Part shown: piece by piece, positions 34,787 to 45,661 of the stretch | Numbering within the stretch: position 1 is the stretch's first letter | How the letters are laid out: each line of letters opens with the position of its first letter | Assembly (NCBI RefSeq): GCF_014904745.1 | Contig: NZ_JACZCS010000039.1 | Location: forward strand, 1-64,000 | Length of the DNA: 64,000 nt | Reading direction: 5' to 3' | Origin: Oricola nitratireducens | GTDB taxonomy: Bacteria > Pseudomonadota > Alphaproteobacteria > Rhizobiales > Rhizobiaceae | Notes under the pieces: generated by a model | Database searches by the model: none | The model's input: only the letters and a program-made list of their open reading frames with translations | Told to the model about the DNA's origin: nothing | Translations under genes and position numbers: made by a program

Positions 34787-37639
34787 ATGACGGACGCAAC
34801 CAATCGCAAATTGGACGTCGAAAATAGCGATGAAGGCGAGATCTCGCGCGACGATCCGCTGTTCGAGCTTTCGCAGATCATCGGCTATTCGCAGCCCGAC
34901 GGAGCCGCTCGCAAGGACGTGGCGGGTGGCGAGCAGATCGATCTCGAGGCCGAGCTGTTGCGCGAACTCGAGAACTATCCCGGGTATCAGACCGCATCGG
35001 ACGAGGGCGCGGTCGAAGAAGCCGTTCCCGCCACCCAATACGATGAATTCGAGGCCGAGCTTTCCGAAAAGGAACTGACGTCAGCCGACGATATCCTGCC
35101 GGAAGAGCCGGCGTATAACCCGGAATCCGCGCCGGAGCCGGAAATGCCTGGCGCCGCGGACATCGCCGCTGCAGAAACGGCCGCGCCGGATCTTGCCGAT
35201 GCCGACACGCTGGAAGCCGAACTGATGGATCTGCTTGGCGGTCTTGGCGAGAAGGTGGGCGCGCCCTGGCCGTCCGAGACGGCCGCCGCAAGTGTTACGC
35301 CCGCCGTCCAGGAGCAGGACGAATACGTGGCGGAAGCCTCCGATCAGGAGCCCATGTCGCCGCAGATTCCGGCGGACGCACCGGACTGGTTCGCGGAGGA
35401 CGGGCTCGAGGAAGAGCCGGCCGCTTCGGCGCCGGCCGACGAGGATGCCGAAATTCTCGATGAATTCGAAAGCGCGCTCAGCGACGGGTTGACGCTTTCC
35501 CTCGATGAGATGTCGGCGGAGGAGACCGCGCAACCGGAACCGGAATCGGAATACGAAGAGCCTGCGCCTTTCGAAGCTCCGGAGGACGATGTCGCGGCCT
35601 TCGAGGCTCAGCAGGAAGAGGCCGTTGCGTTTGAAGCTCCGCAGGAAGAGGGCGTGGAGTTTGAGGCTCCGCCCGAAGAGGGCATGGAGTTTGAGGCTCC
35701 GCCCGAAGAGGGCATGGAGTTTGAGGCTCCTCAGGAGGAAACGGCCGTAGCGTTTGAGGCTTTACAGGAAGAGGTGGCCGCGTTCGAGCCACCGGAGGAA
35801 GACGTCGCTTCCTACGACGAGATGCCGGGCGATGAGGCTGTCGCCGATGAGGCGACACGTGAAGAGGTCGCATCCTATGAAGCGCTGCGCGAAGAAATAG
35901 GTTCGTTCGAACCGGCGGCAGAACCGGCCGAAGCCGAGGCCGAAGAGCCGTTCGAATTCGACCTCGATCTTGACGAGGAAGTCGAGGTCGAAACGCCGGA
36001 ACCGGTTGCCGCCGAGACGGAGATCGACGAGGAAGCCGTGCTCGACGACATCGAGATGATGGCCGAGGAACTCGGCGCCGATCTCGGGGCGGACAATCCG
36101 CCGTTTCTTGAGACGGCGGAAATGCCTGCCGGCGACATGGAAACGATGCAGCCGCTCGATCTGCCGGAGCTGCCGGAAGTCGAGGAAACGCGGTCCGCGG
36201 CGGTCGACATCGAACGCGAACTGGATGCCGCTCTGAGCGGCTACGACCAGTATGACAGCGGCCAGCGTGACCGGGAACCGACTCCGGCGATGAGCCAGGC
36301 CGCCGCCGCGACAGCAGCAGCCGCCGATACACGCCTGGATTTCGACATGGGTGCGTTTGAGGACGATCTCGCGCGCGATCTCGAATTCGTCGATCACGAC
36401 ATGTCCGCGAAGGACGGCGGCGAGGACTTCGGCGCGACCGAGGAAAATGCGCCGGTCGTCGGCATGTCCGCGCCCGCCGCCGCACCGCAGAAGCCGAAAC
36501 GCGGCATGATGATTGCGGCGGTTGTCGGCGGGATCGCCATTATCGGCGCCATCGCGGCATTCAGCCTGACCGGACGCGAGACCGGCGGGGACGGCGCTCC
36601 GGTGCTGGTCAAGGCAGATCCCGATCCGGTCAAGGTCGTACCCGAAGATCCGGGCGGCAAGCAGGTTCCGAACCAGGACCGCGCAGTCTATGGCGAGGTC
36701 GACGGCATTACCGAAACCCAACCGAGCCAGGAATCCCTCGTCTCGACATCCGAGGAGCCGATCGATCTGACCGGCGCCGGATCGGAAGCGCTTCCGAATG
36801 GCGTGACCGAGGCTGGCAAGGGCGAGGATCGTCTGTTGCCGGAAAGCGCGGAGGCGACCGGACCGGCCGTTTCCACGGAAAGCCCGACCGCGCTCCTGAC
36901 GCCGCGCCGGGTGCGCACGGTGATCGTCAAGCCTGACGGATCGTTTGTCGAGACGGGGCAACCGGAGGCTCCCGCCGCTGCGGCGACGACTCCGGCGGAA
37001 CCGCAGGGGCCTCCGGCCGGAAGCGCAGCCGAAACGATCCGCAAGATCGACATGGCGCCTGCGCCGGCCCGGCTTGAGCCGCCGGCGGCGCAAACCGAAA
37101 CCGCGACCGCGGCTCCGCAACCGGCGGACACGGCCGAAACCAGCGTGGAGATGACGCCGGCAGAGAATGCGGCGCTCGAAACCCTTGCCACGGCAAGCGA
37201 ACCGCAGGCCGCGGAAACGACCGCCGAACCTCCGGCCGGGGAGACGGTCGCGACGGCGCCGCGCGCCCAGCCCATTCGCACGCCGACCAGCATACCCGAA
37301 CGGCCGGTCGACCAGCCGGTCAACATCGTCAATCCGCAACAGACCCAGACGGCGCGGGCGACCGAACCGGCGCAGGTGCCGACACAGCAGACCTCGAGCG
37401 GCTATTCGGTGCAGATCGCTTCGCAGCCCTCGGCCGAACTCGCCCAGCAGACGGCGCAAAACCTGTCGCGGCGTTATTCAGACATCCTCGGCGGCCGCGC
37501 GATCACCATCCAGACGGCCGAAATCGAGGGACGGGGAACATTCCATCGCGTTCGCGTCGCGGCGACCAGCCGGCAGGATGCCGTCGCGCTGTGCGAGGCC
37601 TACAAGCGCGCGGGCGGCAGCTGTTTCGTCGCCCGCTAA
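34787..37639 (+). CDS. Large acidic SPOR-domain membrane protein
   Basis: A 950-residue protein. Residues 1-560 are very acidic, Glu/Ala/Pro-rich and probably disordered in the cytoplasm, with three near-identical 10-residue repeats of type EGMEFEAPPE at about 285-315. A single transmembrane helix is at about 572-592 (MMIAAVVGGIAIIGAIAAF). A Pro/Ala/Thr-rich periplasmic linker follows, and a C-terminal SPOR domain (about 868-950, SGYSVQIASQPS...FHRVRVAATS...SCFVAR) that should bind denuded septal peptidoglycan. Topology matches rhizobial division-associated SPOR proteins. The size of the acidic tail is notable. Located between argS and nagZ. Confidence 0.88.
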   Translation: MTDATNRKLDVENSDEGEISRDDPLFELSQIIGYSQPDGAARKDVAGGEQIDLEAELLRELENYPGYQTASDEGAVEEAVPATQYDEFEAELSEKELTSADDILPEEPAYNPESAPEPEMPGAADIAAAETAAPDLADADTLEAELMDLLGGLGEKVGAPWPSETAAASVTPAVQEQDEYVAEASDQEPMSPQIPADAPDWFAEDGLEEEPAASAPADEDAEILDEFESALSDGLTLSLDEMSAEETAQPEPESEYEEPAPFEAPEDDVAAFEAQQEEAVAFEAPQEEGVEFEAPPEEGMEFEAPPEEGMEFEAPQEETAVAFEALQEEVAAFEPPEEDVASYDEMPGDEAVADEATREEVASYEALREEIGSFEPAAEPAEAEAEEPFEFDLDLDEEVEVETPEPVAAETEIDEEAVLDDIEMMAEELGADLGADNPPFLETAEMPAGDMETMQPLDLPELPEVEETRSAAVDIERELDAALSGYDQYDSGQRDREPTPAMSQAAAATAAAADTRLDFDMGAFEDDLARDLEFVDHDMSAKDGGEDFGATEENAPVVGMSAPAAAPQKPKRGMMIAAVVGGIAIIGAIAAFSLTGRETGGDGAPVLVKADPDPVKVVPEDPGGKQVPNQDRAVYGEVDGITETQPSQESLVSTSEEPIDLTGAGSEALPNGVTEAGKGEDRLLPESAEATGPAVSTESPTALLTPRRVRTVIVKPDGSFVETGQPEAPAAAATTPAEPQGPPAGSAAETIRKIDMAPAPARLEPPAAQTETATAAPQPADTAETSVEMTPAENAALETLATASEPQAAETTAEPPAGETVATAPRAQPIRTPTSIPERPVDQPVNIVNPQQTQTARATEPAQVPTQQTSSGYSVQIASQPSAELAQQTAQNLSRRYSDILGGRAITIQTAEIEGRGTFHRVRVAATSRQDAVALCEAYKRAGGSCFVAR
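35641..35730 (+). repeat. Three tandem 30-bp repeats inside the SPOR gene
   Basis: Units 35671-35700 and 35701-35730 are identical over 30 bp; unit 35641-35670 differs at three positions. Each encodes ten residues (form P-E-E-G-M-E-F-E-A-P). The exact identity indicates recent slippage and a probable length-variable site. Degenerate copies flank it on both sides. Confidence 0.95.
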
Positions 37640-37665
37640 AGCGGTCGTTTCGACCTGTATCGACT

Positions 37666-37692
37666 GGGGCGGCTTCGGCCGCCCTTTCTCGT
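37666..37692 (+). terminator. Terminator after the SPOR gene
   Basis: GGGCGGC (37667-37673), loop TTCG, GCCGCCC (37678-37684), then TTTCTCGTTT. A UUCG-capped stem with a mixed T tract, 27 bases after the stop. Confidence 0.75.
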
Positions 37693-37719
37693 TTCCGGCG
37701 AATGTGGATATGATTCGCC

Positions 37720-38754
37720 ATGACCGAATCAAAGGCGATGATCACCGGCTGTGCCGGAATACGCTTCACCGAGGACGAGGTGGCGTTCCTGACCCGCGAA
37801 AGACCGTGGGGGCTTATCCTGTTCGCGCGCAATATCGGCCTAGCGGAGGAAATCGAGGCGCTGACGGCGCATTTCCGCATGCTTGTCGGGCGTGACGACG
37901 CGCCGGTCTTCATCGACCAGGAGGGCGGACGGGTACAGCGCATCCGGGAGCCGATCGCGCAACGCTATCCGTCCGGCGCGGCGATCGGCGCGCTTTATCG
38001 CAAGGATCCGGCGACCGGAAAACGGGCCGCCCGTGCCATGTCGCGGCTGCATGCGGCGGACCTTCTGCCGCTCGGCATTACCGCCGACTGCCTTCCGGTG
38101 CTCGACGTGCCGGTCGAAGGCGCGCATGACGTGATCGGCGACCGCGCCTACGGGCACGATCCGGAGACCGTGGCGATCCTCGGAAGAGAGGCGGCCGAAG
38201 GGCTGCTCGATGGCGGCGTGCTGCCGGTGATCAAGCACATCCCGGGCCATGGCCGTGCGTTTTCGGACAGCCACAAGGCGCTGCCGGTGGTCGACACGCC
38301 GCTGGAGGATCTGCGTAGGCATGATTTCCCGCCATTTATGGCTCTTGCCGACATGCCGATGGCGATGACCGCCCATGTCGTCTATTCGGCGCTCGATCCG
38401 ACGCGCCCGGCGACGACATCGCCGCGGGTCATCGAGGCAATCATTCGCGGCGAGATCGGCTTCGACGGGCTGCTGATGAGCGACGACGTATCCATGCACG
38501 CACTTTCTGGGGATTTCGGGACGCGTACCGAAAGCATCTTTGGCGCGGGCTGCGATGTTGTCCTACATTGCAACGGCGTCATGGACGAGATGCTGGCCGT
38601 AGCCGCCAGGACGCCGGCTTTGACCGGCAGGGCGGAAGAGCGGGCGAAAGCGGCGCTCGCGCATCTCTCGCGCCATGACGGCAGGCCCGGCGATGCGATT
38701 GAAGTCGCCGCGCTGCGGGACGAGTTGAACGGATATTTCACGGCGGCCGCCTGA
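37720..38754 (+). CDS. nagZ: Beta-N-acetylhexosaminidase (cell-wall recycling)
   Basis: A 344-residue glycoside hydrolase family 3 enzyme that removes GlcNAc from anhydro-muropeptides in the cytoplasm. Motifs: PWGLILFARNI, FIDQEGGRVQRI, the NagZ signature KHIPGHGRAFSDSHK (about 172-186, with the catalytic Asp-His pair) and LLMSDDVSMHAL (nucleophile Asp). Full length with no signal peptide. Its position between the SPOR protein and scpA is typical for rhizobia. Confidence 0.93.
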   Translation: MTESKAMITGCAGIRFTEDEVAFLTRERPWGLILFARNIGLAEEIEALTAHFRMLVGRDDAPVFIDQEGGRVQRIREPIAQRYPSGAAIGALYRKDPATGKRAARAMSRLHAADLLPLGITADCLPVLDVPVEGAHDVIGDRAYGHDPETVAILGREAAEGLLDGGVLPVIKHIPGHGRAFSDSHKALPVVDTPLEDLRRHDFPPFMALADMPMAMTAHVVYSALDPTRPATTSPRVIEAIIRGEIGFDGLLMSDDVSMHALSGDFGTRTESIFGAGCDVVLHCNGVMDEMLAVAARTPALTGRAEERAKAALAHLSRHDGRPGDAIEVAALRDELNGYFTAAA

Positions 38755-38811
38755 CTTCGCGGAGCGACCGTCCGCCGGTAGGAGAACGCCGGCGAAACAG
38801 GAGCGGAGCGA

Positions 38812-39663
38812 TTGAGCGCGACGGAACGACAGACTGCAGCCGAGAACGGCGCCGCCAGGAACAAGGCGGTGCCGATGGATGCCGTCTGGCAGGACAATGG
38901 CCCGGAACGCGCCACGTCCGAACCGGCGCTGGTCGTCGACGTCGACGGCTTCGAAGGCCCGCTCGACCTGTTGTTGCATCTGGCGCGCAACCAGAAGGTC
39001 GATCTGACGCAGATCTCGGTACTGGAGCTGGCGCGGCAATATCTCGTCTTCATCGAAAAGGCGCGGGCGCTGCGGCTTGAGCTTGCGGCCGACTATCTGG
39101 TGATGGCGGCGTGGCTCGCCTTCCTGAAATCGAAGCTGCTGATCCCGGAACCGAAGGTCGAGGGCGAGCAGACCGGCGAGGAAATGGCGGCGTTGCTGCA
39201 ATTCCGGCTGAAACGGCTGGAAGCGATGCGCGACGCCGCGGCGCGGCTGATCAATCGCAACCGGCTCGGGCGCGACGTCTTCGCGCGCGGCATGCCGGAG
39301 ACGGTGATCGTGGACAAGACAAGCGAGTATCACGCGTCGCTCTACGACCTGCTGACCGCCTATGCGCAGCAGCGCCAGCGCGAAGCCATCGATCACGTCG
39401 AGATCGCCAAACGCGCGGTCTGGTCGCTGACCGAGGCGCGCGAGATCCTGCGCAAGCTGGTCGGCGACGTGAGCGACTGGACCGCGCTCGACAGCTTCAT
39501 CGTGGCTTATATCGCGACGCCGCAGATGCGGCGGACGGCGATAGCGAGCACGTTTGCGGCAAGCCTCGAACTGGTGCGCGAACGGGTGTTGGAGATGCGC
39601 CAGGATGCGCCTTTCGCAACGCTATACATGCGGGATGTGGCCCGCGCGGGGACGGAACAATGA
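38812..39663 (+). CDS. scpA: Segregation and condensation protein A
   Basis: A 283-residue kleisin that joins SMC and ScpB in the bacterial condensin. The N-terminal SMC-neck contact region is VDGFEGPLDLLLHLARNQKVDLTQI (broken as FEGPLDLLLHL, NQKVDLTQIS), and YLVMAAWLAFLKSKLLIPEP and the C-terminal winged helix (FAASLELVRERVLEMRQDAPFA-like) are present. The start is TTG 38812 with AGGAG eight bases upstream; a 40-residue polar leader precedes the conserved part. Its stop overlaps the scpB ATG (ATGA). Confidence 0.93.
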   Translation: MSATERQTAAENGAARNKAVPMDAVWQDNGPERATSEPALVVDVDGFEGPLDLLLHLARNQKVDLTQISVLELARQYLVFIEKARALRLELAADYLVMAAWLAFLKSKLLIPEPKVEGEQTGEEMAALLQFRLKRLEAMRDAAARLINRNRLGRDVFARGMPETVIVDKTSEYHASLYDLLTAYAQQRQREAIDHVEIAKRAVWSLTEAREILRKLVGDVSDWTALDSFIVAYIATPQMRRTAIASTFAASLELVRERVLEMRQDAPFATLYMRDVARAGTEQ

Positions 39664-40439
39664 CCGACAGCATGGACGAAATGGGCAATGGCGGCGGCGC
39701 GGAAGCGCTGGACGAGTTCTACGAGGACACGTCGCCGGAAACCGATGCAGTCGTCTCGATCGAAAGCGACAACCCCGCGCTGCGGCTGATGGAGGCCGAG
39801 GCCATGCGCATGGCCGAGGCGCTCGTCTTCGCGTCGAGCGAACCGGTGAGCGAAAAGGCGCTGGCGGCGCGGCTTCCCGATGGCGTCGATGTCAGCGCGC
39901 TGATGAGCGAATTGCAGGACTTCTACGACAAGCGAGGCGTCAATCTCGTGCGGATCGAAAATAGCTGGGCGTTCAGGACGGCGGGCGACCTCGGTTTCCT
40001 TATGCAGCGCGAGGAAGTTCAGCAGCGTAAGCTGTCGCGCGCCGCGCTGGAAGTGCTGGCGATCATCGCCTACCACCAGCCGATCACGCGCGCAGAGATG
40101 GAGGATATTCGCGGGGTCGAGACCTCGAAGGGCACGATCGACGTTCTGCTGGAGACCGGTTGGGTGAAAATGCGCGGCCGGCGCAAGACGCCCGGACGAC
40201 CGGTCACCTACGGGACGACGCTCGAATTCCTCGACCATTTCGGGCTGTCCGAAATCCGCGACCTACCCGGCATGGAGGAGCTCAAGGGCGCAGGACTGTT
40301 GTCCTCGCGCATGCCGTCGAACTTCTCGATGCCGCTTCCGAATATCGATCCGGACGAGTTGACCGAGGAAGAAGACGAGCTGACCGACATCGATCTGGAA
40401 GAACTCGGTCTGTTGACACCCAAGGGCGGCGATGATTGA
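39660..40439 (+). CDS. scpB: Segregation and condensation protein B
   Basis: A 259-residue partner of ScpA with two winged-helix domains: EAEAMRMAEALVFASSEPVSEKALA and the second with LSRAALEVLAIIAYHQPITRAEMEDIRGV, then WVKMRGRRKTPGRPVTYGTT. The C-terminal tail is acidic (DELTEEEDELTDIDLEEL), unlike the short form in Bacillus. It overlaps scpA by four bases, so the two are translated together. Confidence 0.93.
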   Translation: MTDSMDEMGNGGGAEALDEFYEDTSPETDAVVSIESDNPALRLMEAEAMRMAEALVFASSEPVSEKALAARLPDGVDVSALMSELQDFYDKRGVNLVRIENSWAFRTAGDLGFLMQREEVQQRKLSRAALEVLAIIAYHQPITRAEMEDIRGVETSKGTIDVLLETGWVKMRGRRKTPGRPVTYGTTLEFLDHFGLSEIRDLPGMEELKGAGLLSSRMPSNFSMPLPNIDPDELTEEEDELTDIDLEELGLLTPKGGDD

Positions 40440-40489
40440 GACGGGGCGGGCGTGAAACGTCCGTTGTCCCGTTCCCTCGACCGTACCCA

Positions 40490-41599
<1,110 letters not shown>

Positions 41600-41636
41600 G
41601 TGGTTGGCGAATACGCGGATTGAGGAGACGTAATCG

Positions 41637-41861
41637 ATGGGTAGTTTCAGTATTTGGCATTGGATCATCGTGCTGGTGATCGTGCTGTTGCTGTTTGGGC
41701 GCGGCAAGATCCCGGACCTGATGGGCGATGTCGCGAAAGGCATCAAGAGCTTCCGCAAGGGTCTTGCGGACGAGGATGCAAAGGACGACGGAACCAAGAC
41801 GGTGGAGCACAGCTCCGAAGACGCCGTCGACACCACCACCGCCGCCAAGAAGAAAAGCTGA
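41637..41861 (+). CDS. tatA: Sec-independent translocase subunit TatA
   Basis: A 74-residue pore-forming Tat subunit. One transmembrane helix ([16 protein letters not shown]), the conserved [12 protein letters not shown] hinge and amphipathic helix [12 protein letters not shown], then a polar tail. AGGAG lies 9 bases before the ATG. First gene of tatABC. The Tat system would export the OmpA-domain protein at 1.5 kb, among others. Confidence 0.96.
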   Translation: MGSFSIWHWIIVLVIVLLLFGRGKIPDLMGDVAKGIKSFRKGLADEDAKDDGTKTVEHSSEDAVDTTTAAKKKS

Positions 41862-41929
41862 ACCGCTTTCAAGCGACACGCGCCCGGCCGGCATTGCCGG
41901 TCGCGCAGTGACGCGGATGGACATCTGCC

Positions 41930-42634
41930 ATGCTGCCGGATTTTGGCTGGAGTGAACTGCTCGTCATCGCCATCGTGCTGATCGTTATCGTCGGCCCGAA
42001 AGACCTGCCGAAGATGCTGCGAACCTTCGGCAAGACGACGAGCAATCTGCGCAAGATGGCCGGCGATTTTCGCCGGCAGTTTGATGAGGCGCTAAAAGAA
42101 GCCGAGCTCGATGACGTCCGCAAGATCGCGGACGACATGCGCGGCCTCGATCCGCGCAACCAGATCAAGGACGTGCTCAGTCCGCTCGGAAAGGTCGGCC
42201 AGGACATCAGTTCCGAGCTGAAAAAGGCGACGACGGCGCCGACGCCCGAAAAACCGAAAAGCAGCACAGAAACGGCGCTCGACGGCGCCGGCGACAAAAT
42301 GCGCGCCGCCCAGGACACGTCCAAGGCGGCCGCCAAAAAACCGGCCACCAAGAAACCGGCGGCAAAATCCGCCTCTGCTGGCGCCAAAAAGCCCGCAGCC
42401 AGGAAGCCGGTTGCAAAGACCGCGGCGGCGAAAAAGCCTGCCGGGTCTGCATCAGCCAAATCCGCGGCGGCGAAAACTGCCGCCAAGCCCAAGGTTCCGG
42501 CCAAACCGGCAGCCACAAAACCGGCTGCGGCCAAGACCGCCACCGCCAAGACGGCAAGTACGGCAACGGCAAGTGCGGCAAAACCAAAAGCCAAGCCGAA
42601 GGCCAAAAAACCAGCCGCCGAGGATAAATCGTGA
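41930..42634 (+). CDS. tatB: Sec-independent translocase subunit TatB with histone-like tail
   Basis: A 234-residue TatB. The N-terminus MLPDFGWSELLVIAIVLIVIVGPKDLP gives the membrane helix with the functional Glu and Pro hinge, followed by the amphipathic helix LRTFGKTTSNLRKMAGDFRRQF. From about residue 95 on, the protein is a long Lys/Ala/Pro-rich repeat-like tail (KKPAAKSA, AAKTAAKPK and similar) resembling histone H1 C-termini. The tail is longer than in E. coli TatB. Its stop overlaps the tatC start (GTGA). Confidence 0.95.
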   Translation: MLPDFGWSELLVIAIVLIVIVGPKDLPKMLRTFGKTTSNLRKMAGDFRRQFDEALKEAELDDVRKIADDMRGLDPRNQIKDVLSPLGKVGQDISSELKKATTAPTPEKPKSSTETALDGAGDKMRAAQDTSKAAAKKPATKKPAAKSASAGAKKPAARKPVAKTAAAKKPAGSASAKSAAAKTAAKPKVPAKPAATKPAAAKTATAKTASTATASAAKPKAKPKAKKPAAEDKS

Positions 42635-43515
42635 GCAAGGCCAACGAAGAAGAGGATATGGAGGCATCGGCGGCGCCACTGATGTCACATCTCATCGAAT
42701 TGCGCGGCCGCCTGATGTGGAGCGTCGGCGCGTTTTTCGTGGCGTTCATCCTCTGCTACGCGGTATCCGCGCATATCTTCAATTTCCTGGTGGTGCCGTT
42801 CCAGTGGGCGGTCAAGTGGCATGGCCTGCAGGAACACGAGATCCGGTTCATCTATACGGCGCCGCAGGAGTTCTTCTTCACGCGGATCAAGATCGCCGCC
42901 TTTGGCGGCCTGGTGCTGGCGTTTCCGGTGATCGCGTCGCAACTCTACCGCTTCGTCGCGCCCGGGCTTTACCGCAGCGAGCGCCAGGCTTTCTATCCCT
43001 ACCTGATCGCGACCCCGATCCTGTTCCTTCTCGGATCGGCGCTGGTCTATTTCATGGTCATTCCGGGCGCGATGTGGTTCTTCCTGTCGATGGAGCAGAC
43101 CGGCGGTGACGGTGTAGCCTCGATCCAGCACCTGCCGAAGGTTTCGGAATATCTCAGCCTCATCATGACGTTGATCTTCGCATTCGGGCTGGTGTTTCAG
43201 CTACCGGTCGCGATCACGCTTCTGGCCCGCGCCGGCATCGTCTCCAGCGACGCGCTCGTCGAGAAACGCAAATATGCGATCGTGTTCGCCTTCGTCGCGG
43301 CCGCGATCCTGACGCCGCCCGATCCTCTGACGCAGATCGGCCTCGCCGTGCCGACCATCCTGCTCTACGAGCTGTCGATCATCTCGGCGCGTTATGTCGA
43401 AAAGCAGAAGCGCGAGCGCGAGCAGGCCGGAGACGAGCCGGAAGACGACGAGGCCGAAGGCGACGCGGAAAGCGCCGAGGCCGAAGCTTCGGAAGAGACC
43501 GACAAAACCTCCTGA
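42631..43515 (+). CDS. tatC: Sec-independent translocase subunit TatC
   Basis: A 294-residue, six-helix receptor of the Tat translocase. The cytoplasmic N-terminus has the conserved SHLIELRGRLMWS; a conserved Glu-containing loop region follows (YTAPQEFFFTRIKIA), with periplasmic Pro-rich stretch and LIMTLIFAFGLVFQLPV and AAILTPPDPLTQIGLAVP. The C-terminus is an acidic extension of about 35 residues (EPEDDEAEGDAESAE) not found in E. coli; it could pair with the basic TatB tail. The start is GTG at 42631, overlapping tatB. Confidence 0.96.
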   Translation: MSKANEEEDMEASAAPLMSHLIELRGRLMWSVGAFFVAFILCYAVSAHIFNFLVVPFQWAVKWHGLQEHEIRFIYTAPQEFFFTRIKIAAFGGLVLAFPVIASQLYRFVAPGLYRSERQAFYPYLIATPILFLLGSALVYFMVIPGAMWFFLSMEQTGGDGVASIQHLPKVSEYLSLIMTLIFAFGLVFQLPVAITLLARAGIVSSDALVEKRKYAIVFAFVAAAILTPPDPLTQIGLAVPTILLYELSIISARYVEKQKREREQAGDEPEDDEAEGDAESAEAEASEETDKTS

Positions 43516-43608
43516 GGGCGGCGCGGCGCGCGCTGCCCTTGACCATCGCCCGCATTCGGGCGATGGACCCTCCGTTTTCCAGATTCTCTTTCTCACAGGA
43601 CTAGAGCC

Positions 43609-44886
43609 ATGCTCGATATCCGTTGGATCCGCGATAATCCCGATTTGCTGGACGAAGCGCTGAAGAAACGCGGCGCCGCGCCCGAAAGCGCCGCCCTGAT
43701 CGAACTCGACGAGATGCGCCGTACGCATATCGCCAAGCTGCAGGAGGCGCAGGCGCGCCGCAACGCCGCCTCCAAGGAGATCGGTGCGGCGATGGCAGCA
43801 AAGGATGCCGCCAAAGCCGAGGCGCTGAAAGCCGAGGTCGCCGAGATCAAGTCGTTCATCCAGTCGGGCGAGGACACCGAGCGGGACCTGAGCGCCAAGC
43901 TGAACGACGCGCTGTCGCGCATCCCGAACGTTCCGCTTGACGACGTACCGGTCGGCGCCGACGAGAACGACAATGTCGAAGTGCGCATGAGCGGCCAGAA
44001 GCCGGCCTTCGACTTCGAGGCGAAGGAGCATTACGAGCTTGGCGAGGCGCTCGGCCAGATGGATTTCGAGACGGCGGCGAAGCTGTCGGGCTCGCGCTTC
44101 ACGGTGGTGTCCGGCGGGCTGGCGCGGCTGGAGCGGGCGCTCGGTCAGTTCATGCTCGACACCCACACACAGGCGCATGGCTACACGGAAGTGAATCCTC
44201 CGCTGCTGGTGCGCGACGACGCCATGTACGGCACCGGGCAATTGCCGAAATTCGCCGAAGACCTCTTCCAGACCCGGGAAGGCCACTGGCTAATTCCGAC
44301 CGCCGAAGTGCCGCTGACCAATCTCGTGCGCGAGGAAATCCTCGACCACGCGACGCTGCCGCGCCGCTATACCGCGCTGACGCCGTGCTTCCGCTCGGAA
44401 GCGGGCTCGGCCGGGCGCGACACGCGCGGTTATCTGCGCCAACACCAGTTCTACAAGGTGGAACTGGTCTCGATCACCGACGCGGACGGCTCGATCGACG
44501 AGCATGAACGCATGACGAAATGCGCGGAAACGATCCTCGAAAAGCTCGGCCTGCATTTCCGCACCGTCGTGCTGTGCACCGGCGACATGGGGTTCGGCGC
44601 GCAAAAGACCTATGACATCGAGGTGTGGCTGCCGGGCCAGAACGCCTATCGCGAGATCTCGTCCTGCTCGGTATGCGGCGATTTCCAGGCGCGGCGCATG
44701 AACACGCGCTATCGCCCCGAAGGCAGCAAGGAAACGCGCTTCGTCCACACGCTCAACGGTTCGGGCATCGCGGTCGGTCGGGCGCTTATCGCGGTGATGG
44801 AAAACTACCAGAATGCCGACGGGACGATTCGCGTGCCGGACGCCCTGAAATCCTATATGGGTGGCGCGGAGGTTGTCGGCGGCTGA
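43609..44886 (+). CDS. serS: Seryl-tRNA synthetase
   Basis: A 425-residue class II synthetase charging tRNA-Ser (and tRNA-Sec where present). The N-terminal coiled-coil arm spans about 30-100 ([17 protein letters not shown]). Motif 2 is [20 protein letters not shown] and motif 3 is [22 protein letters not shown] lies nine bases before the ATG. It precedes surE by 16 bp and may form one transcript with surE and pcm. Confidence 0.96.
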   Translation: MLDIRWIRDNPDLLDEALKKRGAAPESAALIELDEMRRTHIAKLQEAQARRNAASKEIGAAMAAKDAAKAEALKAEVAEIKSFIQSGEDTERDLSAKLNDALSRIPNVPLDDVPVGADENDNVEVRMSGQKPAFDFEAKEHYELGEALGQMDFETAAKLSGSRFTVVSGGLARLERALGQFMLDTHTQAHGYTEVNPPLLVRDDAMYGTGQLPKFAEDLFQTREGHWLIPTAEVPLTNLVREEILDHATLPRRYTALTPCFRSEAGSAGRDTRGYLRQHQFYKVELVSITDADGSIDEHERMTKCAETILEKLGLHFRTVVLCTGDMGFGAQKTYDIEVWLPGQNAYREISSCSVCGDFQARRMNTRYRPEGSKETRFVHTLNGSGIAVGRALIAVMENYQNADGTIRVPDALKSYMGGAEVVGG

Positions 44887-44902
44887 CAATGAAGGGAAGA
44901 TG

Positions 44903-45661
44903 ATGCGCATCCTGATTACCAATGACGACGGTATTCATGCCGAGGGCCTTGCGGTCCTCGAACGCATCGCGGCAACGCTTTCCGACGATGTCTGGGTCGT
45001 CGCGCCGGAGACCGACCAGAGCGGGCTTGCCCATTCGCTGACGATCAACGATCCGCTGCGGTTGCGCGAAATTTCCGAGAAGCGCTATGCGCTGCGCGGC
45101 ACGCCGACGGACTGCGTCATCATGGCGGTGACGCATGTCATGCCGGAAAAGCCGGACCTCGTGCTGTCGGGCGTGAATTCGGGCGCCAATCTCGCCGATG
45201 ACGTGACCTATTCGGGAACGGTCGCAGGCGCGATGGAGGGGACGTTGCTCGGGGTGCGTTCCATTGCGCTGTCGCAGGCATATACCTTCGACGGCCAGCG
45301 CCGCGTCGTTCCGTGGGAGGTGGTGGAGACACATGCGCCGGCGCTGTTGCAGAAACTGATCTCGGTGGAGATGGACCCAGGTACATTCCTCAATGTGAAT
45401 TTCCCGAATTGCGGCATCGATGATGTCGAGGGCGTGGTCGTGACGCAGCAGGGCAAGCTATTGCACGGGCTCTATATGGAAGAGCGCGCCGACGGGCGCG
45501 GTTTCCCGTATTTCTGGATCCGCTTCGGGCGTTCGCCGATCGAGGCGGCGGAGGAGAGCGATATCGCCGCGCTGCAGAACAACCGGATCTCGGTGACGCC
45601 GCTGAAACTCGACCTGACGGCGCGCGAGCTGTCGCAGCGGCTGGAGGAGGCGCTCGCATGA
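44903..45661 (+). CDS. surE: 5'/3'-nucleotidase SurE
   Basis: A 252-residue survival protein, a metal-dependent nucleotidase. The start [16 protein letters not shown] holds the DD metal motif; [14 protein letters not shown] and [28 protein letters not shown] follow, with Asn and Ser contacts. Of two consecutive ATGs, 44903 has the better spacing to AAGGGA. Its stop overlaps the pcm start (ATGA). The order surE-pcm-LytM protein is the same as surE-pcm-nlpD in E. coli. Confidence 0.94.
   Translation: MRILITNDDGIHAEGLAVLERIAATLSDDVWVVAPETDQSGLAHSLTINDPLRLREISEKRYALRGTPTDCVIMAVTHVMPEKPDLVLSGVNSGANLADDVTYSGTVAGAMEGTLLGVRSIALSQAYTFDGQRRVVPWEVVETHAPALLQKLISVEMDPGTFLNVNFPNCGIDDVEGVVVTQQGKLLHGLYMEERADGRGFPYFWIRFGRSPIEAAEESDIAALQNNRISVTPLKLDLTARELSQRLEEALA

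Noticed and set aside
35762-37459. 565-residue Arg/Gly-rich frame antisense to the SPOR gene
   Set aside because: Reflects the low-complexity Glu/Ala/Pro codons of the real gene; no start signal or motif.
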